Below, piece by piece: positions 53,216-61,434 of a stretch of DNA of 64,000 nt. Location of the stretch: assembly GCF_900142925.1 (NCBI RefSeq), contig NZ_FRCN01000008.1, positions 62,001 to 126,000 on the forward strand, read 5' to 3'. Position 1 is the first letter of the stretch. Each line of letters starts with the position of its first letter. The notes beneath the pieces were generated by a model, which saw nothing but the letters and a program-made list of their open reading frames with translations, ran no database searches and was not told where the DNA came from. The position numbers and the translations under genes were made by a program. Source of the DNA: Chitinophaga sp. CF418. GTDB taxonomy: Bacteria > Bacteroidota > Bacteroidia > Chitinophagales > Chitinophagaceae.

Positions 53216-53520
53216 AGGTGCTATAACGATGTACGAAGCCAGCTCGGATAACAGTTTATGTATGCAGATCATTCAAACATTAGGGCGTTGATAAGTGTTA
53301 TCAATTATAACAAAGCTCCGTGGACCGGACCAATATGCCAGCTACTACTTATGTGTGATGATGCGGTCATCAGACTGCCGGGATAGTATCTTTTTTCCAC
53401 GGAGGGACGTCAGCTAACTTCTGAAAACAACTATGCATGCTATCACTGTTCTACAGGTCAGCAGCATTCATGTGCATTTCAGGTTTTGTATTTGCCTGTG
53501 CCCGACCAATGCCGGAAGGC
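53216..53520 (+). repeat. Decayed copy of the 56080-56380 segment (direct duplication)
   Basis: This non-coding stretch aligns with 56080-56380 over about 300 bp. Shared words include GATAACAGTTTATG, ATTCAAACATTAG, CAATATGCCAGCTACTACTT and ATGCTATCACTGTTCTACAG. The copy spans the end of the L,D-transpeptidase gene, the intergenic region and the first codons of the lipoprotein gene. It differs by many substitutions and small indels. Confidence 0.88.
53288..53304. promoter_or_regulatory. Perfect palindrome in the duplicated upstream region
   Basis: TTGATAA-GTG-TTATCAA, two perfect 7-bp arms. In the second copy (about 56146-56163) only the core ATAAGTGTTAT remains. It looks like a binding site for a dimeric regulator. 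Confidence 0.45.
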
Positions 53521-53550
53521 TGTTGCCATACCACTGACAAAATGAACTGA
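53437..53550 (+). pseudogene. Truncated remnant of the lipoprotein gene at 56296
   Basis: A 37-codon frame that begins MLSLFYRSAAFMCISGFVFA and so matches the signal peptide of the lipoprotein encoded at 56296. It then loses similarity after ARPMPEG and stops. It is the 5' end of a duplicated gene whose rest is gone. Its own upstream region was duplicated with it. Confidence 0.8.
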
Positions 53551-53556
53551 TTGATG

Positions 53557-53572
53557 CTGATGTTCACATCAG
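53557..53572. promoter_or_regulatory. Palindrome upstream of the universal stress protein gene
   Basis: CTGATGT-TC-ACATCAG, perfect 7-bp arms, 64 bp before the ATG at 53637. It could be an operator. Confidence 0.4.
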
Positions 53573-53636
53573 AAGGAATCAACACACGGCTAAGGTGGTA
53601 ATTTTTTGTATTACCCGCCACTGAAAAAAAAGAACC

Positions 53637-54473
53637 ATGAAAAAGATACTTGCTGTTATTGATGCTCTTAATTACAAAGAAGAGCAACTGGATGTGATAG
53701 CATATATTTCCGATTTGTTAAAAAGTAATTTAACCATTGTGATGGCGGAAGATATGGACAGTATCCCCACCTTTATAGGCCCTGATTTTGCGGCAGGTGT
53801 ACCCGAACGCTATTATGAGATCGTTGTAAAAGCCTGCGAGGAAAAAGGTAGCATTATCAAAAATAATATAGAAGCCATGCGGATGGCATGCCAGTCACGC
53901 AACCTGTTCTGCGCCGCACAGAGTAACAGGGGATCTACTACAGAAGAGATCATTCTCGAAAGCCGCTTTGCCCACCTGGTACTGCTGGAAAAAAACCTGT
54001 CCTTTCCTCTCCTGTTTGACGCAACCCCAACAAAATTTACCAAAAATGTGTTGGTCAATGCACAATGCCCGGTGCTTGTAATATCGGAAGATATGTCTGT
54101 AGTAAAGGGCGTTGTTTTCACTTACAATGGTGCATTTTCTTCCATGTACGCCATAAAGACATTTGCTGGCATGTTCCCTGAAATCGTAGCCAAAGAAGCA
54201 ACAGTGATCTATGTATGTGAAAATGGGAGCAACACCATACCTCATGAAAAACTGCTGAGGGAGTGCCTGGGCTGTTACAACAGGAACATTTTCTACAAGA
54301 CACTGACAGGCAAAGCCGACACAGTAATACAGTCTTACCTGCAACAGAAGCAACATTACATCAGCACCTTCGGGGCCTATGGCAGAAGCAGGTTATCCCG
54401 TTTCTTTAATAGCAGCAGTGCAGAAAATGTACTTCGCATGACGAAAGGACCACTATTCATTACCCATCCATAA
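53637..54473 (+). CDS. Universal stress protein, two UspA domains
   Basis: A 278-residue tandem Usp protein. The first half starts KKILAVIDALNYKEEQLDVIAY and ends with KFTKNVLVNAQCPVLVIS; the second half (VVKGVVFTYNGAFSSMYAIKTF, ISTFGAYGRSRLSRFFNSSSAENVL, KGPLFIT) keeps the G-x-G/S-like end of ATP-binding Usp domains. Such proteins help survival in starvation or low oxygen. It is next to pfkB, the decayed duplication and the L,D-transpeptidase gene. Confidence 0.86.
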   Translation: MKKILAVIDALNYKEEQLDVIAYISDLLKSNLTIVMAEDMDSIPTFIGPDFAAGVPERYYEIVVKACEEKGSIIKNNIEAMRMACQSRNLFCAAQSNRGSTTEEIILESRFAHLVLLEKNLSFPLLFDATPTKFTKNVLVNAQCPVLVISEDMSVVKGVVFTYNGAFSSMYAIKTFAGMFPEIVAKEATVIYVCENGSNTIPHEKLLRECLGCYNRNIFYKTLTGKADTVIQSYLQQKQHYISTFGAYGRSRLSRFFNSSSAENVLRMTKGPLFITHP

Positions 54474-54678
54474 CATATGCCAATTTCACATCAGGGGAAC
54501 AATGAGCCGGTACCACCACCTTTCCGGGAGCATCGCAGATTCCGCCGCCCCTTCATTTTATCACTAATTCGCAAATCTTTCCATCTCAGACATCCAAAGA
54601 TGATCATAAACATCTTTCAGGGCAACCATGATCATTTTCCCCTCTTTTCTGCCATGGTACATTTATAGCAAAAAATGT

Positions 54679-56115
54679 ATGCAGAAAACAACCTGCCTGT
54701 TGTTACTACTCTTAATGCAGTATTGCAATGTTGCAGCCGGACAACCAATGTGCTGGCTACCTGCGGATTGTGCAGGAAACAGACAGACCCTTTTTAATTA
54801 TTTCGACCAGTCCGCATTGCTCGGACTCGATGCACATGATTATGCATATACGCTGGTACAGCAACTGAAAGCCGGTACAGGGCCTGCAGATTCCGCTGAA
54901 ACAGATAAACAGCTGTCTCAGGCCGCTATTGCATTCTTTACCGACGTGGCATACGGCACTAAGGCAGCCAGAGTGGGATATGACGGTTTGAAATATACGC
55001 CGGACTGCATAGACATACCCAATATGTTGTACCGTGCCCTTTCCGATAATACCCTCGGAGAGCTGCTCGGTAAACTCGAACCTACCTGCCCCGAATACCT
55101 TTCTCTCAAAAATATGATTGCCGCATATACGCAACGTTTACAGCATAACAGTTACCATCCCGTAAAGATCAGTAGCGACATCGTAGACAGCACCAATCAT
55201 CCCCTGATAGATAAACTGTACCAGCTGGGTTATCTGGATACTGCCAGCTACAACATACAGGAAGACACCTTAAGGATCAGGGTCCGGGCAGCACAGCACC
55301 TGTTTGAATTCCTGGAAGACGGTGCGCTGAAACGCGGTGTGCTTGAAGAATTGAATATTCCGCTTGAAAAAAGATTATCCGAGTTAAAACATGCGCTGAA
55401 TACATACCGTTGGCTGAACTGTGTACGCCAATACCAGTCAGTCATTGTTGTGAACATCCCGGCAGCGGGGCTCTATCTTTACCAGGGCGACAGCCTGCTC
55501 CTGTATTCCCGTACGATTGTAGGAAAAGAAAGTACGCCTACTTCTCCCCTCACCAGCAGGATAGATGAGATCATTATGTATCCTTACTGGACGGTACCCT
55601 ACAATATTGCTACCAGAGAGCTGCTGCCAGGCATAAAAGGTAATCCGGCGGCATACCTGGACGCGGGCAATTACCAGGTACTAGACAAATCCGGCAGAAT
55701 ACTGGATCCTTCCACTATCAGCTGGCAGGCACTCAGCAAGACAAATTTTCCCTATACCATCCGGCAGATGAACGGGTGTGACAATTCGCTGGGTATTATC
55801 AAGCTGAATTTCTTCAATCCTTACAGCACTTATCTGCATGACACGCCAGGTAAAAGCTATTTTATGTTCAACAAACGGTATTTCAGTCATGGGTGTATCC
55901 GGGTGGAAGACGCGATCCCACTGGCAAGGCTACTGCTGCCGGAGGAAACGCAACGTATAGACAGCCTTGTCAAAGTGGCCGCTGCCCCTCAGAAAGGGCC
56001 TGTTGTCATTCCCGTGAAGCAGAAAACACCAGTGTTCATACTGTACGAGGTAGCCTGGCCGGATCAACAGGGAAATATCAGGTTCTATGACGATGTATAT
56101 AACAAGTTCAGATAA
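54679..56115 (+). CDS. L,D-transpeptidase, YcbB-like
   Basis: The signal peptide (MQKTTCLLLLLLMQYCNVAAG) is followed by an alpha-helical N-terminal domain and a YkuD catalytic domain (VNIPAAGLYLYQGDSLLLYSR, YPYWTVPYNIATRELLPG). The catalytic Cys406 is in YFSHGCIRVEDA. It makes 3-3 peptide cross-links in peptidoglycan in the periplasm. The ATG at 54679 is chosen because it starts the signal peptide; the frame opens at 54628. It is followed by a lipoprotein gene 180 bp downstream. Confidence 0.9.
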   Translation: MQKTTCLLLLLLMQYCNVAAGQPMCWLPADCAGNRQTLFNYFDQSALLGLDAHDYAYTLVQQLKAGTGPADSAETDKQLSQAAIAFFTDVAYGTKAARVGYDGLKYTPDCIDIPNMLYRALSDNTLGELLGKLEPTCPEYLSLKNMIAAYTQRLQHNSYHPVKISSDIVDSTNHPLIDKLYQLGYLDTASYNIQEDTLRIRVRAAQHLFEFLEDGALKRGVLEELNIPLEKRLSELKHALNTYRWLNCVRQYQSVIVVNIPAAGLYLYQGDSLLLYSRTIVGKESTPTSPLTSRIDEIIMYPYWTVPYNIATRELLPGIKGNPAAYLDAGNYQVLDKSGRILDPSTISWQALSKTNFPYTIRQMNGCDNSLGIIKLNFFNPYSTYLHDTPGKSYFMFNKRYFSHGCIRVEDAIPLARLLLPEETQRIDSLVKVAAAPQKGPVVIPVKQKTPVFILYEVAWPDQQGNIRFYDDVYNKFR

Positions 56116-56380
56116 CAGTTTATGCAGATTATTCAAACATTAGCGCTTTTATAAGTGTTATTAGATGTATCAATACTCTGTGGACCGGGTCAATATGCCA
56201 GCTACTACTTTTGGGTGATAATGCGGTCATCCGACTGTCGGGATGTATCTTTTTTCCACTGAGAGCGTCGCCTAACTTCGGAAAAACAACTATGTATGCT
56301 ATCACTGTTCTACAGGTCAGCAGCGTTCATGTGCATTTTGGTTTTCATGTTTGCCTGTACCAGGCCAACGCCGGAAGACC
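56080..56380 (+). repeat. Intact copy of the duplicated segment
   Basis: The functional partner of 53216-53520. It includes the last codons of the L,D-transpeptidase gene, the spacer and the signal-peptide region of the lipoprotein gene. Confidence 0.85.
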
Positions 56381-57327
56381 GTCACGCAACATCGCGGGAT
56401 AGTCTGGCACAATCATCTACAGCGTTTTCAGATGTGTTATCAGATGAAATAAAGGATACCGGACGTTATCAGCGTTTCCTTCTTCATCTTGTACATAACA
56501 ATCCATCGGAGAAGTGGCCTGTGTATGGAGCAGTTCCTCCGGAGGGGGCACTGCTTCCATATCACAGGATCGTTGCCTATTATGGCAACCTCTATACGCC
56601 GGCAATGGGAATACTGGGCATGCAGCCTGAAGAGGAAATGCTGACCAGATTGAAAGATGAAACAGCCAGCTGGCAGCAGGCAGACACAATGCTCCCCGTA
56701 TTGCCTGCCCTGCATTACATTGCTGTTACAGCCCAGGAAAATCCGGGGCCTTCGGGTAAATACCGCCTGCGTATGCCACAGGAACAACTCGAAAAAGTGG
56801 TTGCGCTGGCGTATCAGGAAAAGACCCTGCTATTCCTGGACGTACAGGTGGGCCTAAGTACCCTGCAGGATGAACTGCCACTACTGGAAACATATCTGCG
56901 CCTACCGGAAACGCACCTGGGAATAGATCCTGAATATTCCATGAAAAATCTGCAGGTGCCCTGTTCCAGTATAGGCACCTTCGATGCGGCAGATATCAAC
57001 TATGCCATTACTTTCTTGTCGGACATTGTGAAGAAATATAATCTGCCACCCAAAATACTGGTGGTACACCGCTTTACGCAGGCGATGGTGACCAACTATA
57101 AGAATATTAAGACGGTGCCCGAAGTACAGGTGGTGATCAATATGGATGGCTTTGGCTCACCCGCCAAAAAGATCGATAGCTATACCGGCTTCGTTGCGCG
57201 GGAACCGGTGCAGTATACCGGCTTCAAATTATTTTACAAAGTAGACCCGAAAACAGGCAAACGGTTGATGCAGCCGGAGGAAGTACTGGCCTTGTATCCC
57301 AGTCCTGTTTATATTCAGTACCAGTAA
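56296..57327 (+). CDS. Uncharacterised lipoprotein, TIM-barrel-like
   Basis: The lipobox is in FMCILVFMFACT (Cys21). The mature part of about 320 residues has alternating strands and helices (PALHYIAVTAQENPGPSG, LLFLDVQVGLSTLQDELPLLE, HLGIDPEYSM, PPKILVVHRFTQAMVTN, VQVVINMDGFGSP). This looks like a barrel with possible acidic active-site residues, but I cannot name a family with confidence. It may act on peptidoglycan or glycans, given the L,D-transpeptidase upstream. A truncated copy of its 5' end is at 53437. Confidence 0.75.
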   Translation: MLSLFYRSAAFMCILVFMFACTRPTPEDRHATSRDSLAQSSTAFSDVLSDEIKDTGRYQRFLLHLVHNNPSEKWPVYGAVPPEGALLPYHRIVAYYGNLYTPAMGILGMQPEEEMLTRLKDETASWQQADTMLPVLPALHYIAVTAQENPGPSGKYRLRMPQEQLEKVVALAYQEKTLLFLDVQVGLSTLQDELPLLETYLRLPETHLGIDPEYSMKNLQVPCSSIGTFDAADINYAITFLSDIVKKYNLPPKILVVHRFTQAMVTNYKNIKTVPEVQVVINMDGFGSPAKKIDSYTGFVAREPVQYTGFKLFYKVDPKTGKRLMQPEEVLALYPSPVYIQYQ

Positions 57328-57338
57328 ATCTCATTGTT

Positions 57339-57527
57339 ATGTATACGCAACTCACTCCCCTCCCCGTAAAAGGTATTATTCATGGCCAATGGCATGCACA
57401 GATTGAAAAGATCTTTGCCTGGCTGACAGCATTGTTACTTGCGGGAATGACTTTCCCTTTATGGAAAAGTATTGTCATAGTGGTATTCGAAAAGCTTTAT
57501 GAAGTGCTGATTATGCAGCATTATTAA
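57339..57527 (+). CDS. Small single-pass membrane protein
   Basis: A 62-residue protein that starts 11 bp after the lipoprotein stop, so it probably belongs to the same transcript. One hydrophobic helix (IFAWLTALLLAGMTFPLW) is followed by a second short hydrophobic part (SIVIVVFEKLYEVLIM). No family is recognised. Its stop overlaps the stop of the convergent M50 protease gene. Confidence 0.5.
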   Translation: MYTQLTPLPVKGIIHGQWHAQIEKIFAWLTALLLAGMTFPLWKSIVIVVFEKLYEVLIMQHY

Positions 57528-58627
57528 CTGAATACTTCCTGAATAGCGTTGCTATGTTTATGCAGGGCAAGGTATTCGATGATCGCATCGCGGCTGATAA
57601 CGCCCACGAGCGCTCCATTGCTTGTCACAGGAATGATCATATCTGTTTCAGGAGGCAGGTTTTCCCAGGCGCTGAGCGCAGTTATACCGATATCAAAAGA
57701 GGGATGTTCTTCCGTAATCAGATCAGCTACAGGATCATCGATATGCTTTTTATCAAGGCTCCGGATAAGCGTACCTCTGCTGATAATTCCCACCGGGTAT
57801 GTACCCGCGGTGATCACAAAATAGGGTTGACGGTAATCGGTCAGGAAAGGCAATGCCTCTCTTAATGTCAATGAAGATGATATGGTACGATAGTCTGTTA
57901 CCAGAATGTCCCTGAGCGTTACATTCTTCAGGGCATCCCGCACCAGGGCATTGTGCTTCTCCATGGTTCCCTGTAACAGCAACACCACTCCGGCAATAAC
58001 AAGCAGCAGGTTCATATTCAGCAAACCTGAGATCACAAACAGTGATGATATAAAACGGCCGACCCATATTGCGATATTAGTTGCGTTCAGCGGTGTGGTA
58101 AATAGTTCCATCATCCCTCTCAGCACCCTGCCGCCGTCCATGGGGAATGCGGGAATAAGATTGATCACTCCCAACAGAACATTAATAGCGTGTAAAAAGA
58201 AGATGAGGTTCAGCCGGTCAATGCTAATGAAAAAAGGTATCGATCTCCACAACGGAGCGTGTCCGGCAAGAAATGGTATCAGCAAAAAGGCTATCGAAAG
58301 ATTTACCAGCGGGCCGCTCAGGCTGATCATTATTTCCTGTCCCGGTGTTTCCGGCTGACGTTTCAGCTGTGTCATTCCTCCTATAGGTAATAACAGGATC
58401 TCTTTAGCCGGTATTCCGAAGTAGCGGGCGGCGAACATATGGCCCAGTTCATGTAGTACAACAGAAATGAAAGCTGCCATAACGGCTACCAGTTTCCACA
58501 GGGATTCTGCCGGTGTTCTACCCGTAAGCCCGTCAGCAATCAATATCCAGCTGATCAGCAGGATAAATGTCCAGTGGATGCCTATTTTGGTGCCTTTAAG
58601 CGTAAACAGGGTGAATGTTGCTTTCAT
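57524..58627 (-). CDS. Site-2-type M50 metalloprotease with CBS domains
   Basis: The zinc motif HELGH is at residues 59-63 inside a membrane helix, and the third ligand is in AFPMDGGRVLRGM. Six helices are followed by two CBS domains (RDILVTDYRTISSSLTLREAL, PVADLITEEHPSF, IIPVTSNGALVGVISRDAI). This is the SpoIVFB/Rip3 group of intramembrane proteases, which cleave membrane-bound regulators; the CBS pair probably binds adenine nucleotides. The ATG at 58627 fits the family; the frame opens at 58693. Divergent from the BON protein gene. Confidence 0.93.
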   Translation of the reverse strand: MKATFTLFTLKGTKIGIHWTFILLISWILIADGLTGRTPAESLWKLVAVMAAFISVVLHELGHMFAARYFGIPAKEILLLPIGGMTQLKRQPETPGQEIMISLSGPLVNLSIAFLLIPFLAGHAPLWRSIPFFISIDRLNLIFFLHAINVLLGVINLIPAFPMDGGRVLRGMMELFTTPLNATNIAIWVGRFISSLFVISGLLNMNLLLVIAGVVLLLQGTMEKHNALVRDALKNVTLRDILVTDYRTISSSLTLREALPFLTDYRQPYFVITAGTYPVGIISRGTLIRSLDKKHIDDPVADLITEEHPSFDIGITALSAWENLPPETDMIIPVTSNGALVGVISRDAIIEYLALHKHSNAIQEVFS

Positions 58628-58801
58628 GAGAGATGATTTGAGCATTAAAGTTCCGAAACCAATGCTCCGCGAGCAATGATGACTGTCATCCAAACAGATG
58701 GGTAAACGTCATTATCCATTGAAATGAGCATCATTGAACAGATATGTGATGTACACTAATTTCGATATCAGTCAATTTTTTTACTCGACAATTCTTCAAT
58801 T

Positions 58802-59455
58802 ATGAAAACAGACCTTCAATTACAACAAGACGTCATGGACGAACTGCTATGGGAGCCTTCCCTGGAATCTGCCGAAATAGGAGTTTCCGTCAATGATGGC
58901 GTAATAACCCTGAGTGGTACAGTAAACAGTTACACTAAAAAATTAGCGGCTGAAAAAGCAGCCAAAAGGGTAAAAGACGTAAGGGCTGTAGCTATGGACA
59001 TCGAAGTGCACTTTCTTAACGGCGAAAGCAGGTCAGATACCGACGTTGCACATGCGGGCCTGAATGCGTTATCATGGAGTACTGTGGTGCCGAAGGACAG
59101 TGTTACCATGAAAGTAGAAGACGGCTGGCTGACACTGGATGGAGAAGTGGAATGGCAATACCAGAAACAAGCCGCAGAAAACCTGGTAAAAGACCTGCAA
59201 GGCGTAAAGGGAGTAACTAACCTGATCCGGTTACGTCCTGTACCTACCCGGTCGATCGTTAAAGATAATATCAGAAAGGCCCTGGAACGTAGTGCAGACG
59301 TAGAAGCGGATTCCATTAATATCGTAGCGGAGGGTCACAACATCATCCTCCAGGGTAAAGTGCGTTCATGGGGTGAAAGAAATGAGGTCGAAAAAGCCGC
59401 ATGGGCCACTCCCGGCGTGGTCAACGTCAAGGACGACCTGATCATTGCTCCTTAA
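58802..59455 (+). CDS. Protein with three BON domains
   Basis: The 217-residue protein has three BON units, residues about 3-70, 78-145 and 147-215, each with a V(N/E/A)-DG-ITLSG or -WLTLDG-like core and a closing VKDVRAV, VKGVTNL or TPGVVNV strand. There is no signal peptide at the N-terminus, so it may be cytoplasmic, unlike OsmY. BON domains bind phospholipid or help stress tolerance. It lies 11 bp before the debranching enzyme start, so they are probably co-transcribed. Confidence 0.9.
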   Translation: MKTDLQLQQDVMDELLWEPSLESAEIGVSVNDGVITLSGTVNSYTKKLAAEKAAKRVKDVRAVAMDIEVHFLNGESRSDTDVAHAGLNALSWSTVVPKDSVTMKVEDGWLTLDGEVEWQYQKQAAENLVKDLQGVKGVTNLIRLRPVPTRSIVKDNIRKALERSADVEADSINIVAEGHNIILQGKVRSWGERNEVEKAAWATPGVVNVKDDLIIAP

Positions 59456-59466
59456 TTCCTGCAACT

Positions 59467-61434
59467 ATGCTCTACAATTGTTTTCACAGCCCACTCATGC
59501 AGGACCTGAACTTCTCGGCATCCAGGGAATACCTGGTTGCCGGAACTTCAGCAACCTGGAGCGCCAGTACGATATCGGGCTGTCATACCCGTAAATATCA
59601 TGGTCTGCTGGTAGCGCCTCAGGCATTTCCGGGTGAAGATAACTACGTTATACTATCATCCCTGGATGAGACCTACATTTCTGGCGACAAGTCCATTCAG
59701 CTTTATCTTCACCGCTATACCGGATCCGATACGCCATCCGCCCAGCAAGGCATTCTCGCATTTGAAGCTAATCCGCTGCCCCGGTGGTGGTATCAGGTGG
59801 ATGAAGATCTGCTGCTGAAAGAAATTGTACCGGACGCCCACGGTGGCATAATGGTCAGGTACACCTTGCTGACCGGTAAAAAGCCCATTAAACTTCAATT
59901 ACGGCCATTGGTAGCATTTCGCAATATGCATTCGCTTACACGGGCCAATACCGCTGCAAACACTGCTACCCGTGCCATTAAACAGGGCATCAGTATCAAT
60001 CTTTACCCGGGGTATAACGACCTTTTTCTACAGCTCAAAAACGGATCATTCCAGCCTGACAGTCACTGGTATTACAATATTGAATACAATTGGGAAAAAG
60101 AACGGGGTTATGACTACCAGGAGGACTTGTATTCACCCGGTTATTTTGAAGTGCAAATGGCACCTGGAGAGTCTGTTATTTTCTACGGAGGGCTGTCTCC
60201 TGCAAACACCGGCAATCTGGAAGAAACGTTCACCAAATGCACAGCGGGGGTCCGGAAACCGGAAACACTGAAAGATCATCTCCTGCTGGCAGCAGAACAA
60301 TTCCTGATGCCCGACCGCATAAAAGCCGGCTTTTACTGGTTTGGCAGCTGGGGACGGGATACCTGTATCTCCCTGCCGGGACTAACATTACTTACCGGAA
60401 AGATCAACCTCTTCAAGAGTATTGTACGGCACCAATTACAACAGATAAAGAATGGCTTGCTGCCGAACGCAGGAACAGGTACATATGCACACTATAATAC
60501 CGTGGATGCTTCTTTGTGGCTGATATGGGCCTTACAGCAGTATGTAGAAAAAACACATTCGTGGAAAGAGATCTGGCATGAATATGGCAAACCGCTGAAA
60601 AGCATACTAACAGCCTACAGAGACGGTACCTTATTCAATATACACATGGAAGAAGACGGCCTGATATACGCAGGAGGCCCCGGGCTGGCCTTAACCTGGA
60701 TGGATGCAATAGCACCTGAAGGCCCTGTTACACCCCGCACCGGAAAAGCCGTAGAGGTGAACGCCCTTTGGTATAATGCGGTCTGCTTCTGTCTCAATGC
60801 CGCCACAGAGGCTAATGATCATGCTTTCATTCAAAGCTGGGAAACATACCCGGAAAAAATTGCAAAATCTTTTATCGCCTGTTTCTGGAGCGATGAAAAA
60901 AAATACCTGGCTGACTGTGTAAATGGAGATATACGAGACTGGTCTGTCAGGCCTAACCAGTTATTTGCTGTATCACTGCCTTCTTCACCATTGTTGCCCA
61001 TACAACAAAGGGCAGTCATGGAAAAAGTAAAAGAAGATCTCGTCACGCCAAGGGGATTAAGAACCCTCTCTCCTTCCGACCCGCAGTACCTGCCGGTATA
61101 TGGCGGAGATCAACCCACCCGCGACAGAGCCTATCACCAGGGAACTGTATGGCCGTGGCTGCTGGGCCATTTTACCGAGGCACTCTTAAAAGCCGAAGGC
61201 CCCGTGGCATTGCCCTTCCTCGAAAAGATCTATGACGGTTTTAAATATGTACTGGACGAATACTGTCTCAATAACATCCCGGAATTATTTGACGGCGACT
61301 TTCCTCACTGTGCCCGGGGCGCGGTAGCGCAGGCATGGAGTGTGGCTGAACTGATCAGGATGGAACATATTATATCCGGATTCAAGGCACAACAACTAAC
61401 CACCACCATTAACACAGTAAATCAGCAAATATGA
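59467..61434 (+). CDS. Glycogen debranching enzyme (amylo-alpha-1,6-glucosidase, GH133)
   Basis: The N-terminal GDE_N domain has REYLVAGTSATWSASTISG and HTRKYHGLLVAP. The (alpha/alpha)6 catalytic barrel has KAGFYWFGSWGRDTCISLPG, NTVDASLWLIWALQQY, VEVNALWYNAVCF and HQGTVWPWLLGHF. It removes the alpha-1,6 branch glucose in glycogen. An in-frame ATG at 59401 lies inside the BON gene; the ATG at 59467 fits homologues. The 4-bp ATGA overlap with the next gene ties it to glycogen synthesis and phosphorolysis. Confidence 0.94.
   Translation: MLYNCFHSPLMQDLNFSASREYLVAGTSATWSASTISGCHTRKYHGLLVAPQAFPGEDNYVILSSLDETYISGDKSIQLYLHRYTGSDTPSAQQGILAFEANPLPRWWYQVDEDLLLKEIVPDAHGGIMVRYTLLTGKKPIKLQLRPLVAFRNMHSLTRANTAANTATRAIKQGISINLYPGYNDLFLQLKNGSFQPDSHWYYNIEYNWEKERGYDYQEDLYSPGYFEVQMAPGESVIFYGGLSPANTGNLEETFTKCTAGVRKPETLKDHLLLAAEQFLMPDRIKAGFYWFGSWGRDTCISLPGLTLLTGKINLFKSIVRHQLQQIKNGLLPNAGTGTYAHYNTVDASLWLIWALQQYVEKTHSWKEIWHEYGKPLKSILTAYRDGTLFNIHMEEDGLIYAGGPGLALTWMDAIAPEGPVTPRTGKAVEVNALWYNAVCFCLNAATEANDHAFIQSWETYPEKIAKSFIACFWSDEKKYLADCVNGDIRDWSVRPNQLFAVSLPSSPLLPIQQRAVMEKVKEDLVTPRGLRTLSPSDPQYLPVYGGDQPTRDRAYHQGTVWPWLLGHFTEALLKAEGPVALPFLEKIYDGFKYVLDEYCLNNIPELFDGDFPHCARGAVAQAWSVAELIRMEHIISGFKAQQLTTTINTVNQQI

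Noticed and set aside
54477..54668. 63-codon frame after the universal stress gene
   Set aside because: Pro/Arg/His-rich, no family pattern, and it overlaps the upstream region of the L,D-transpeptidase gene.
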